Below, piece after piece: positions 1 through 6,417 of a DNA stretch of 6,676 nucleotides. Position 1 is the first letter of the stretch. Each line of letters begins with the position of its first letter. Both the position numbers and the translations under genes were made by a program. The DNA is taken from assembly GCA_910585405.1 (NCBI GenBank), contig CAJUDO010000055.1:1-6676 (forward strand). The letters run 5' to 3'. A model generated the notes under the pieces. It ran no database searches. It had not been told where the DNA came from and saw only the letters and a list, made by a program, of their open reading frames with translations. This stretch comes from an uncultured Peptococcaceae bacterium. GTDB lineage: Bacteria > Bacillota > Peptococcia > Peptococcales > Peptococcaceae.

Positions 1-28
1 GGAGTTCAGACGTGTGCTCTTCCGATCT
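1..28 (+). other. Illumina TruSeq read-2 adapter remnant (artefact)
   Basis: The first 28 bases are identical to the 3' part of the TruSeq read-2 adapter (begins GGAGTTCAGACG, ends TCTTCCGATCT). This is untrimmed library sequence at a contig end. It must be left out of any gene model. Reading through it gives the first gene 21 false N-terminal residues from a GTG at 12. Confidence 0.97.
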
Positions 29-61
29 TGTCTTGAATGGCCCATACCTTTATTGCAATAT

Positions 62-66
62 AGGAG
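62..66 (+). promoter_or_regulatory. Ribosome binding site fixing the start of the first gene
   Basis: AGGAG lies 8 bases before the ATG at 75. This supports 75 as the true start and rejects the adapter-borne GTG at 12. Only about 46 bases of genuine sequence precede the gene, so no promoter can be judged. Confidence 0.85.
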
Positions 67-74
67 AATTTTAT

Positions 75-2099
75 ATGAAATATTCAATTAGAATATCTTT
101 TCGCGTATATTTTCGTACAATAAAATTGATTGTATCATACTCGGCAATGTACGCAGCAAGTTTCTTTACATTATTCTCTTTATACCGTTCGCTGTCTGCC
201 CCGATTTCTTTTCTCCTAAGTAGCCTTAAACTTGGTATTCTTGGTATTGTATATTTTGCCTTTGCATCCTATGAATTTACGTCCCAAATTCAGAGAATAG
301 GAGGACGCGAATGCATTGCTGTAGTAAGAGGTGCTGAGAGAAATTTATTTTTTTCTGAGATTTTAATCCTATTGATCCCATTGATATTCTGGTCAATGCT
401 GATTTGGGGATGGCAGATTGCTTCATATCTTAGTAACGGATCAGATTATCCTATATACGTAGCTCATTCGCTACTTTCAGTATTACTATATTGCACCATG
501 CCAAGCATAATTAGTATTTTCCTCGGCGCTTGCCTGGCCTCCCGTGGGCGTCCGACAGCTTATGGCTGTATCGCCCTAGCAAGTATCCTTTTCAGTTCGG
601 TTTCTCTTCAAATACTCTCCGGCGGTGGTATTGGAGGCTTTCAGTTTGTCTCCGTTCTGGATTGGTTTTCTATCTCTGTACCAAATTCAAATTGGGTAGC
701 GGATGGTGTTTATGGAATTTCCATGGAGTTTTGCCGCTGGGTATTAGTGGCTTTTTGGAGTCTGCTTTTATTAGCAGCTTTACTATGGAAATACAGTGCC
801 GGGAAAGAGCGCAGACTGCGTTTCATCGCTGGTCTTACAGGCTTACTTGCCATTGTGTGTGGGGTTCGGTTTGCGTTTCGGTCAAATGACTATGTTCTTT
901 ACAAGGATAATCGAATTAACTCAATTGTGAACAGTGAATATCAATATCGACGTGATAGGGAAGCACCTTCAGCGGTTCCTGCTGATTTTACCGTTGAACA
1001 GTATGAACTTGACTTATCAATTCAACACAACTTGAAAGCGGAAGCCACATTGTGCCTCTCACAATCGGATCTCTCCCTATATCAATTCACGCTTTACCAT
1101 GGATTAAACGTTCATTCCGTTGTCAACGAAATGGGGGAGTCTCTGGATTTTCAAAGAAATGGAGATTTCCTGGACGTCTCTTCTACGAAACCAATAAAGG
1201 CCATGACGATTTTCTATTCTGGCCAAACCTGGAAATATTTTGCAAATGAGCAAGGGGTTGCTTTACCAGGATATTTCCCATATTATCCTATGGCGGGGCA
1301 TTTGCCTATATGGGATCAAAACAATCATTCAATAAAAGTAAATACAAAGTTTAATGAAACATATTTTTCTATTCGTGTAAATACCGCTTTGAAGGTCTTT
1401 TCCAATCTGCCGGAGCAGGCCGACAAAAATACTTTTTCTGGAACCGCTTCAACCGTCAGTTTATATGCGGGTTTACTATCCGAAGAAAATCACAATGACG
1501 CCGTATGCCTTAGCAGCCCGGTGGGTGGACAAACATTATCTTTTACGCCGGAAGAACTTGAGGAGGCTTGGGAAAAGCTTGCCAGCGATGTAGGCTGTAA
1601 TGAAACCTTGTCAGCTTCAGGCAAAACCATCATTTTGCAACCCTATACAATAGGGGCGGCTGGAGCAAATAATGAAACATTTGTACTTTTGAATGATCAC
1701 ATTTTAATAGCAGATCTGATGCCCAACGTAAAAGGGGCTTGCATTTCTTATTTAGAAGGAACAATTCCAGAAGATTCTAATAAAAATATTTTAAGAGACA
1801 AATTTATACAATATTTATACTTTCAAAATGAATCCTCCTCTGGCTGCGAAAAGCCAAGTTACAGTGATTTGGCCATCCTGAAAGAGTATGCATTCGCGGG
1901 TGAAATTGCCGATATTGATGAATGGAATCAATACATTTTTGCGCTGGAAACGTCATATGAAAGCCTGTTTACATATCAAATCAGTACGCTGGGGGAACAA
2001 ACTGTCTTAAAAGCAATTTATCAGTACCTTACATCCGTCAACCAAACGGTGCATCCGGTAGACTTTCTTTACAATTTGGGGGGTGACAGCAATGCTTGA
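75..2099 (+). CDS. ABC-2-type permease fused to a large peptidase-M1-like ectodomain (non-catalytic)
   Basis: This is a 674-residue membrane protein. Hydrophobic segments lie at about residues 15-38, 50-67, 94-115, 130-152, 161-180, 219-238 and 249-266. A long soluble tail (about 270-674) follows, probably outside the cell. The tail starts with a beta-rich stretch (QYELDLSIQHNL..., about 309-385) that resembles the N-terminal saddle of M1 aminopeptidases. It ends in helical sequence around 600-674. I see no HEXXH zinc motif; the place where one might be expected, near FVLLNDHILIADLMP (536-550), lacks it. If the resemblance is real, the domain is probably a sensor or binding module rather than an enzyme. 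The gene overlaps the next, an ABC ATPase, by 8 bases, which implies one transporter complex. The permease role is well supported by context. The M1 likeness is my inference from sequence pattern, and the substrate is unknown. The gene is AT-rich compared with the right half of the window. Confidence 0.8.
   Translation: MKYSIRISFRVYFRTIKLIVSYSAMYAASFFTLFSLYRSLSAPISFLLSSLKLGILGIVYFAFASYEFTSQIQRIGGRECIAVVRGAERNLFFSEILILLIPLIFWSMLIWGWQIASYLSNGSDYPIYVAHSLLSVLLYCTMPSIISIFLGACLASRGRPTAYGCIALASILFSSVSLQILSGGGIGGFQFVSVLDWFSISVPNSNWVADGVYGISMEFCRWVLVAFWSLLLLAALLWKYSAGKERRLRFIAGLTGLLAIVCGVRFAFRSNDYVLYKDNRINSIVNSEYQYRRDREAPSAVPADFTVEQYELDLSIQHNLKAEATLCLSQSDLSLYQFTLYHGLNVHSVVNEMGESLDFQRNGDFLDVSSTKPIKAMTIFYSGQTWKYFANEQGVALPGYFPYYPMAGHLPIWDQNNHSIKVNTKFNETYFSIRVNTALKVFSNLPEQADKNTFSGTASTVSLYAGLLSEENHNDAVCLSSPVGGQTLSFTPEELEEAWEKLASDVGCNETLSASGKTIILQPYTIGAAGANNETFVLLNDHILIADLMPNVKGACISYLEGTIPEDSNKNILRDKFIQYLYFQNESSSGCEKPSYSDLAILKEYAFAGEIADIDEWNQYIFALETSYESLFTYQISTLGEQTVLKAIYQYLTSVNQTVHPVDFLYNLGGDSNA
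2078..2083 (+). promoter_or_regulatory. Ribosome binding site deciding the ATPase start
   Basis: A GGGGGG run lies 8 bases before the ATG at 2092, inside the end of the preceding gene. It overlaps the alternative GTG at 2083, which therefore has no usable site of its own. The start at 2092 is preferred. Confidence 0.7.
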
Positions 2100-2907
2100 A
2101 TTGAAAAATGTTAGTATGCGCTTTGGCAAAAACACGGCGTTAGATGATATTGATTTGTATCTGGAACCTGGCGTATATGGTCTGCTCGGTCCAAATGGCG
2201 CAGGTAAAACGACGCTTATGCGTTGTATTGCGGGAATCCTCCGCCCCTTTGATGGAAAGATTTCCGGCGCGGATAACATAGGGTATCTGCCGCAGAAGTT
2301 TGGTATGTTTAAGGAACTCACAGTTCTCGAAACAATGGAGTACTTTGCTGCATTAAAAAATATTCCACGGTCGCGGTATCGGATATGCGCGATGGAATGT
2401 TTAGAGCAAGTTCATCTGGCAGAGCGCGCTAAAGATAAAGTAGCGTCCCTATCTGGCGGCATGGTACGCCGGTTGGGGATTGCGCAAACCCTTTTAGGAT
2501 CACCATCTCTCATTTTGGTCGACGAACCGACAGCGGGTTTGGACCCAGAAGAACGATTGCGCTTTAAGAATTTGATTTCCAGCATTCGCACAAATAGAAT
2601 AATTTTGATTTCAACGCACATTGTAGAAGATGTAGAATCAGCTTGTGATCACATCATAATTCTGCATAAGGGACGTATTCTGGTTCAGAGTACTGCTGAA
2701 GACATTCGCAAAAAGGCGGAAGGCAGGGTTTTCTCTGTTCCCGCCGCACGAAAAAGCGAGCTGAGGGAACCATATTTTCTTCTGCGGGATGAGTATGTGG
2801 GGGGCGAGGAGTCACTTCGCATATTGTCACAGCAAGAACAGCCCTGGAAACCTACACCCCCAACTGTGGAAGATGGATATATGCTGTATATCCACGAAGA
2901 GTTATGA
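2092..2907 (+). CDS. ABC transporter ATP-binding protein (ABC-2 / CcmA type)
   Basis: This 271-residue cytoplasmic ATPase powers the membrane proteins encoded on either side. All nucleotide-binding motifs are present: Walker A GPNGAGKT (33-40), Q-loop glutamine in YLPQKFG (68), signature LSGGM (120-124), Walker B LILVDE (140-145), D-loop AGLD (148-151) and the switch histidine in ISTHI (176). The C-terminal tail ends with a TVEDGYM stretch, like the xLEDvF ending common in ABC-2 exporter ATPases. The start at 2092 is set by the G-rich site 8 bases upstream and gives the expected MLELKNVSMRF opening. The gene overlaps the upstream gene by 8 bases and the downstream gene by an ATGA. The family exports drugs, peptides, lipids or polysaccharides; the sequence does not show which. 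I am sure of the ATPase but not of the substrate. Confidence 0.96.
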   Translation: MLELKNVSMRFGKNTALDDIDLYLEPGVYGLLGPNGAGKTTLMRCIAGILRPFDGKISGADNIGYLPQKFGMFKELTVLETMEYFAALKNIPRSRYRICAMECLEQVHLAERAKDKVASLSGGMVRRLGIAQTLLGSPSLILVDEPTAGLDPEERLRFKNLISSIRTNRIILISTHIVEDVESACDHIIILHKGRILVQSTAEDIRKKAEGRVFSVPAARKSELREPYFLLRDEYVGGEESLRILSQQEQPWKPTPPTVEDGYMLYIHEEL

Positions 2908-3557
2908 TCAACAGGTTGCAGATCATTCGGATTACGCTTCGCCGTTCATTACTGCTTTTTTTTGTTCCAATCATCTGTATGTATGGGATTATACCGATAG
3001 TCGCAATCGTATCACCCCGTAATGAAGGATTGCAGAATACGATTATGGTATCGCGCATATTGCTTCCACCAAGTGCACTTCTTTGGTATATGGCATATTT
3101 GCAAATGTGGATAGAGAGTGAAGGGCAGGAGGCTATGCGGGCGTGCAGCAAGGGGAAACACACCTGCGCACCGGAACTTATGCTTTTAGCCGGTTCTTTC
3201 ATGCTGGTGCTTCTGCCTGGTGCTTTCATCGTATCCACAGCATATGGTCCTATGTTTCACGAATATCTCTATGTCTGTGTGCAGATACTCTGGACTGGCG
3301 GTGTGCTCTATGTTTTATCGGTACTGCTTCATTCAGTAGCTATGAGCAGTATGCTTGTTCTTTCTTATTTGCTGTTTTGTGTGTTCTTTTCAAAGGATAG
3401 CTCTATGCAAGGTTTCTGCCTTTTGAAATTGGATGCTTTGCCTGGTTGGGAATCTTTGATATCTGACAGTCTTCCATTACTGTTATTCGCTATTTTATTG
3501 ATTGCCATAGGGCATATTGGGGAACGCTTTTTCTATCATAGACTGCGCATACATTAA
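2904..3557 (+). CDS. Six-helix membrane protein, likely ABC transporter permease subunit
   Basis: This 217-residue, strongly hydrophobic protein has likely membrane helices at about residues 15-37, 52-70, 91-113, 121-142, 146-163 and 188-205, with short loops. It ends in a basic tail (FFYHRLRIH), probably cytoplasmic. I recognise no family motif. It starts at an ATG inside the ATGA overlap with the ATPase stop, so translation is probably coupled; the upstream GAAGAG is only a weak ribosome site. Position and topology suggest it is the second membrane half of the transporter, pairing with the large N-terminal permease protein. It is the last gene of the operon and is followed by a strong terminator. 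An immunity or accessory protein of a bacteriocin-type exporter is possible, but nothing here shows it. Confidence 0.85.
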   Translation: MINRLQIIRITLRRSLLLFFVPIICMYGIIPIVAIVSPRNEGLQNTIMVSRILLPPSALLWYMAYLQMWIESEGQEAMRACSKGKHTCAPELMLLAGSFMLVLLPGAFIVSTAYGPMFHEYLYVCVQILWTGGVLYVLSVLLHSVAMSSMLVLSYLLFCVFFSKDSSMQGFCLLKLDALPGWESLISDSLPLLLFAILLIAIGHIGERFFYHRLRIH

Positions 3558-3567
3558 GGTGCCCTGT

Positions 3568-3612
3568 AAACACTGATGGAATTCCACTACATCCAGGTTT
3601 TCAGCAGTGTTT
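3568..3612 (+). repeat. Inverted repeat after the transporter operon
   Basis: AAACACTG (3568-3575) and CAGTGTTT (3605-3612) are perfect complements. The stem can extend inward past one mismatch. The enclosed loop contains the palindrome GGAATTCC (3578-3585). No T-run follows, so it is more likely a 3'-end mRNA structure or chance than a terminator. Confidence 0.45.
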
Positions 3613-3664
3613 CCGTGTTCTGTGGCGAGAATAGGATGGTAGAACAAGAATTCCGTTTAATCTG

Positions 3665-3695
3665 CCAGGCACGGTTCTTCCGTGCCTGGTTTTTT
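3665..3695 (+). terminator. Rho-independent terminator of the ABC operon
   Basis: A perfect 10-bp stem, CCAGGCACGG (3665-3674) with CCGTGCCTGG (3680-3689), closes a TTCTT loop and is followed by TTTTTT (3690-3695). It points rightward and ends the transporter transcript. Read leftward there is no T-run after the hairpin, so it would not stop the opposing transcript well. Confidence 0.93.
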
Positions 3696-3790
3696 CATGC
3701 CTGGTGGTCAAAGCAGGTTCCGGCCGGCTGTTCGGGCTATCCCGGAAAAGTGGCCGGTAGTGTCAAGTATTGAAACGCCGACCAATTGTC
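3696..3790. other. GC-rich non-coding junction with a nested dyad
   Basis: No gene is seen here. CCGGCC (3720-3725) pairs with GGCCGG (3752-3757), and inside it CGGG (3733-3736) pairs with CCCG (3741-3744). Further right are the strings TGTCAAGTATTGAAA and CCGACCAATTG. The stretch parts two convergent operons of different base composition. The repeated TCAA/GGCC/GACC wording faintly recalls the multi-repeat ends of IS21-family elements, but no transposase is present, so it could be a remnant or nothing of the kind. Confidence 0.4.
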
Positions 3791-5566
3791 CTATCTGTAA
3801 TATTGCGGCACGCCAACTGAAATAAAGCCGCTAGCCCCAGTAATCACCACATTGTTTAAAGTTCCGCTGGCGCAATGGATAATCAGCAAATTGCCGTTTT
3901 CGTCCCGGCCGCCAACAATGCCGATATGCGCATCCTCTGGGTAAAAGGCCAAATCGCCGGGTTGCGCCTCACTCCAGGAAATATCTGTACAGTAGGTATG
4001 CTGGGCATAGGCTCCTCCGCCGTGACCAATGACGTAGGCTCCGCCGGAGGCGTTATAAAATACCCAGTCCACGAAGCCGGAACAGTCCAACCCATAAGGC
4101 CGGTAGGTTCCCGTGGTCTGGCTCCCGGCTGCCCATACTTGCGTTAGCTGCCCCCAACGGCTGTCCCAGCCAAGTACCAAGCTCTTTCCACCCCAGAAGT
4201 AATTGACTTTCCCAACCAGGCTCAGGGCATGGCGGACAACCGCCTTTCGTTCCGGGGACAGATCTGCCGGAAGATTTTGAAGCAGCGCAAGGGCTTTTTC
4301 CTGAGAAATACTCAGATTCCCAAGCAAATCGCTCATGGCCCCCCGCTCTGACAGCATGGCGTCCAGCGCTTCATTTTGATAGTCACTGAAATGATAGGCT
4401 ATCCGCATTTCATCCGCTGTCTTAGCGGAGATAGTGATATGTAAAATCCGCTCTGCCCAGCTGTCGCCAACCTCGTCATTGAAATCGCTGTCCGGGTGTT
4501 CTATGGTCTCTTCCTCGCTGGAAATCGAACACATATCCCAAAAGGTAGTTCGTAAGCGCTCCACCCGGTCTGCATCCAAGGTAGCCACATCCACGCCGTT
4601 CTCTGCGCCCGCCGTATGGCTTGCGAATACTGCCACCACCTCTTGCCAGTCTGGGGAATTGCCGTGCAGTTGAATACTGTCGTAATCTCCCTCCTGAAGC
4701 ACTGCCAGGCGAGCCGAATACTCCGTGTTGATTTGTGAAATTGCCGTATTAAGGGATACGGCATCCGGTCCCGGCTCACTGGCAAAGAAAATTCCAAAGG
4801 GAGAGGCCGCAATTGCCGCAACTAAAATTATGAAACAGAGAATGATAAAGAGCCCGGCGCCTCCAATCAAACTTACCAGCATTCCAATGATGGCCTGCAC
4901 AGCCTTGACAGCTGCCGCTGCCGCCCGTTTTGCCAGAGTAGCGGATGCTTTGGCAGACCTTTGCGCCTGCTGCGCCATTTTTCGCTGGGCTTGACGCTGA
5001 TAGCTGCGGCGTGCCCGCTCTGTAATTCGTTGTGCCGCAGTTTTTCGGTTTGCCGACATGGCGTTTTTTGTGGGTCGTGTCATTCTTAGTGTGGTCTGCA
5101 TCCCACGCTGCCGGGTCTTGGGAACCAATATCCGCTTTTCCCTGAGAACAATGCTGTCTTTTGATCGCTCCTTGATTGTTGGCGCCTCATTACTGGAATG
5201 GAAAGAATTTGCACTGTAATGCCAGGAGGTTGGCACGGCATTCTCGGGAGCTTTGGCAATGGGCATTTCTGGAGTTTTCCGTGCCTGCTCTGCCATTGCT
5301 TTTTGCCGATTTCGCCGGAAGGTGGCCTTTGCCTTGCCTTTGGCCACTGCAAAAATGTTGGAAGAATCAGACAGGACTTCCCTAGAGGCTTGTTCATTGG
5401 GGGCATCATCGCTGGCCTTCTGCCGGTTCCGCTGCCGCTGGAGTACTGCACGGATCAGCGGGCGTTTGGCGGGTGCTTTTGCCCGGCTCTTTTGCCGGGA
5501 CGTCTTTTTCCTGGTTTTTAGCTTGCCTTTTTCATCTCTCTGCCGAATATCGGATATGTTCAACAC
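3791..5566 (-). CDS. CD1108-family mobile-element protein: membrane-anchored NlpC/P60 cell-wall peptidase
   Basis: This protein of up to 591 residues is probably the wall hydrolase of a conjugation machine, doing the job of VirB1 or Tn916 Orf14. The first ~220 residues are very basic and low in complexity (runs of K, R, Q, A) and presumably cytoplasmic. One long hydrophobic segment follows (about 227-263). Next is a middle domain with wording typical of the family (NTAISQINTEYSARL at 273-287, ISAKTADEM at 379-387). The C-terminus is an NlpC/P60 domain (about 440-591) with Cys495 in DCSGF, His547 in AHIGIVGG and His564 in IIHCASG, the expected catalytic set. It cleaves peptidoglycan stem peptides outside the membrane. 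In Tn1549/CTn-like elements this gene usually follows virB4 and precedes DUF4315 and CD1107-type genes; here sortases precede it and a convergent ABC operon follows. The start is uncertain: GTG 5566 and TTG 5563 both sit too close to the GGGAGG site. The family call is from remembered sequence pattern; the NlpC/P60 call is firm. Confidence 0.9.
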   Translation of the reverse strand: MLNISDIRQRDEKGKLKTRKKTSRQKSRAKAPAKRPLIRAVLQRQRNRQKASDDAPNEQASREVLSDSSNIFAVAKGKAKATFRRNRQKAMAEQARKTPEMPIAKAPENAVPTSWHYSANSFHSSNEAPTIKERSKDSIVLREKRILVPKTRQRGMQTTLRMTRPTKNAMSANRKTAAQRITERARRSYQRQAQRKMAQQAQRSAKASATLAKRAAAAAVKAVQAIIGMLVSLIGGAGLFIILCFIILVAAIAASPFGIFFASEPGPDAVSLNTAISQINTEYSARLAVLQEGDYDSIQLHGNSPDWQEVVAVFASHTAGAENGVDVATLDADRVERLRTTFWDMCSISSEEETIEHPDSDFNDEVGDSWAERILHITISAKTADEMRIAYHFSDYQNEALDAMLSERGAMSDLLGNLSISQEKALALLQNLPADLSPERKAVVRHALSLVGKVNYFWGGKSLVLGWDSRWGQLTQVWAAGSQTTGTYRPYGLDCSGFVDWVFYNASGGAYVIGHGGGAYAQHTYCTDISWSEAQPGDLAFYPEDAHIGIVGGRDENGNLLIIHCASGTLNNVVITGASGFISVGVPQYYR

Positions 5567-5571
5567 CTCCC
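5566..5571 (-). promoter_or_regulatory. Ribosome binding site that conflicts with the obvious start codons
   Basis: On the minus strand GGGAGG runs from 5571 to 5566 and includes the G of the GTG start. TTG (5563-5561) is only 2 bases away. The codon at the normal 8-base spacing is ATA (5557-5555), after which the protein reads SDIRQRDEKG. Confidence 0.6.
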
Positions 5572-5585
5572 AAACAGAAAAATCT

Positions 5586-5600
5586 GTCCCAACCTGGGAC
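5586..5600. promoter_or_regulatory. Dyad 1, candidate operator
   Basis: GTCCCAACCTGGGAC has perfect 6-bp arms (GTCCCA/TGGGAC) about a 3-base centre. It lies just upstream of the ribosome site of the peptidase gene. It matches dyad 2 at 14 of 15 positions. A repressor bound here could block the peptidase transcript. No regulator gene is in the window. Confidence 0.55.
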
Positions 5601-5645
5601 GAATTAACTAATCAAAATCGTTTCTCTCTTGATTGCCTAAAATGC

Positions 5646-5660
5646 GTCCCAACTTGGGAC
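5646..5660. promoter_or_regulatory. Dyad 2, candidate operator
   Basis: GTCCCAACTTGGGAC has perfect 7-bp arms around one base. It lies just downstream of the second sortase stop. Its centre is 60 bp from that of dyad 1, close to a whole number of helical turns. As RNA it could form only a short 5-bp stem followed by a broken T-run, so it is a poor terminator. No convincing -35/-10 pair was found in the AT-rich stretch between the two dyads. Confidence 0.55.
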
Positions 5661-5673
5661 AGATTCCCGCAAA

Positions 5674-6417
5674 CTATGCCACACGCTCACAGTAGACCAC
5701 GTAACGATACCGCCCCCCAGAGCCATAGGGGTGACAGGTTAAAAGTGTCACCATGTCACAGCCCGGTTGGATCAGAATTTTGTCAATCTCATTTGGCTCT
5801 ATTACCGTGATTTCAGAAACGGTATAGTTCAGGGTTTCCCATAGGTTTGTAATCATAACCTCATCTCCGATTTCTAAAAGTTCAATATGCCGGAAAAACA
5901 GAGAACCATACCAGCCCCTATGCCCGGCCAGAACACAGTTGGTGTTTTCACCGCCAATGGGCATACTGGTCTGAGACAGTTGAGCTGCTCCGCTTGCCAG
6001 ATGTTCGGAGGTTGCGCCCAAGTAGATGGGCAATTCCAAGTCCATTTTGGGAATAGACAGAATTCCCACCACGCCGTCCTCAATGCCGTATTCGGTCAAA
6101 TCAAATACAGGGGTTTGATAGGAGCAGAGATCACAGAGGTCGGCCTGGCCGTTGTGATAGATAGCAGTGTTGTATTCCTCCATGGCCTCAAAAAGTTCTG
6201 GATAAGGTATGGTTCCTTCTTCTGTAGACGCTACATCAGGTGTATTTGGTAAAGAGGGTGACTGAGCCATATCTATAGCAGCCTGAAAGTCCGCCACATT
6301 TTGGTGGATTCGACCCTCTTGCAGCCAGGCGTTGACGGATGGATAGAGCAGTAGCGCCAGGCCGGACAGCAGGAAGGAAATACACAGAATACATAGAATT
6401 ATTTGCTTCTTTTTCAT
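5674..6417 (-). CDS. Class C-like sortase without C-terminal anchor
   Basis: This 247-residue transpeptidase probably joins or anchors LPXTG-type surface proteins outside the membrane. It has an N-terminal membrane helix (about 5-25). The sortase core includes the class C wording FDLTEYGIED (105-114) and SIPKMDLELPIYLGA (121-135). Catalytic His166 lies in LAGHRG and Cys228 in TLLTCHPYG. The arginine is Arg238 (RYVVYCER) or Arg236. There is no C-terminal membrane helix, unlike most class C enzymes and unlike its neighbour. Where class C sortases carry the DPW/DPF lid motif, this one reads CDLCSY (95-100), so Cys98 replaces the aromatic residue. The ATG at 6417 is chosen because GAGGAAG (6429-6423) lies 5 bases upstream and the ATGA overlap couples it to the preceding sortase. 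In-frame codons further upstream belong to that gene's antisense-free overlap and give no sensible N-terminus. Substrates are not in the window. Confidence 0.92.
   Translation of the reverse strand: MKKKQIILCILCISFLLSGLALLLYPSVNAWLQEGRIHQNVADFQAAIDMAQSPSLPNTPDVASTEEGTIPYPELFEAMEEYNTAIYHNGQADLCDLCSYQTPVFDLTEYGIEDGVVGILSIPKMDLELPIYLGATSEHLASGAAQLSQTSMPIGGENTNCVLAGHRGWYGSLFFRHIELLEIGDEVMITNLWETLNYTVSEITVIEPNEIDKILIQPGCDMVTLLTCHPYGSGGRYRYVVYCERVA

Noticed and set aside
12..74. N-terminal extension of the first protein from GTG 12
   Set aside because: It is encoded partly by adapter bases and lacks a ribosome site. ATG 75 has AGGAG at a good distance.
2007..2321. A 104-codon minus-strand frame over the start of the ATPase gene
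   Set aside because: It is antisense to the Walker A region of a clear ABC ATPase, and no start signal or domain is visible.
5586..5660. The two dyads read as a CRISPR array or as tandem terminators
   Set aside because: There are only two 15-base units. They are too short for CRISPR repeats, and no spacer series is present. As RNA they give 5-bp stems with broken T-runs, which is weak for termination.
5253..5810. A 185-codon open frame on the + strand opposite the peptidase N-terminus
   Set aside because: It is the antisense shadow of a gene with strong domain evidence, has no ribosome site, and its product is low-complexity with no recognisable domain. It also runs across the gap and into the sortase gene.
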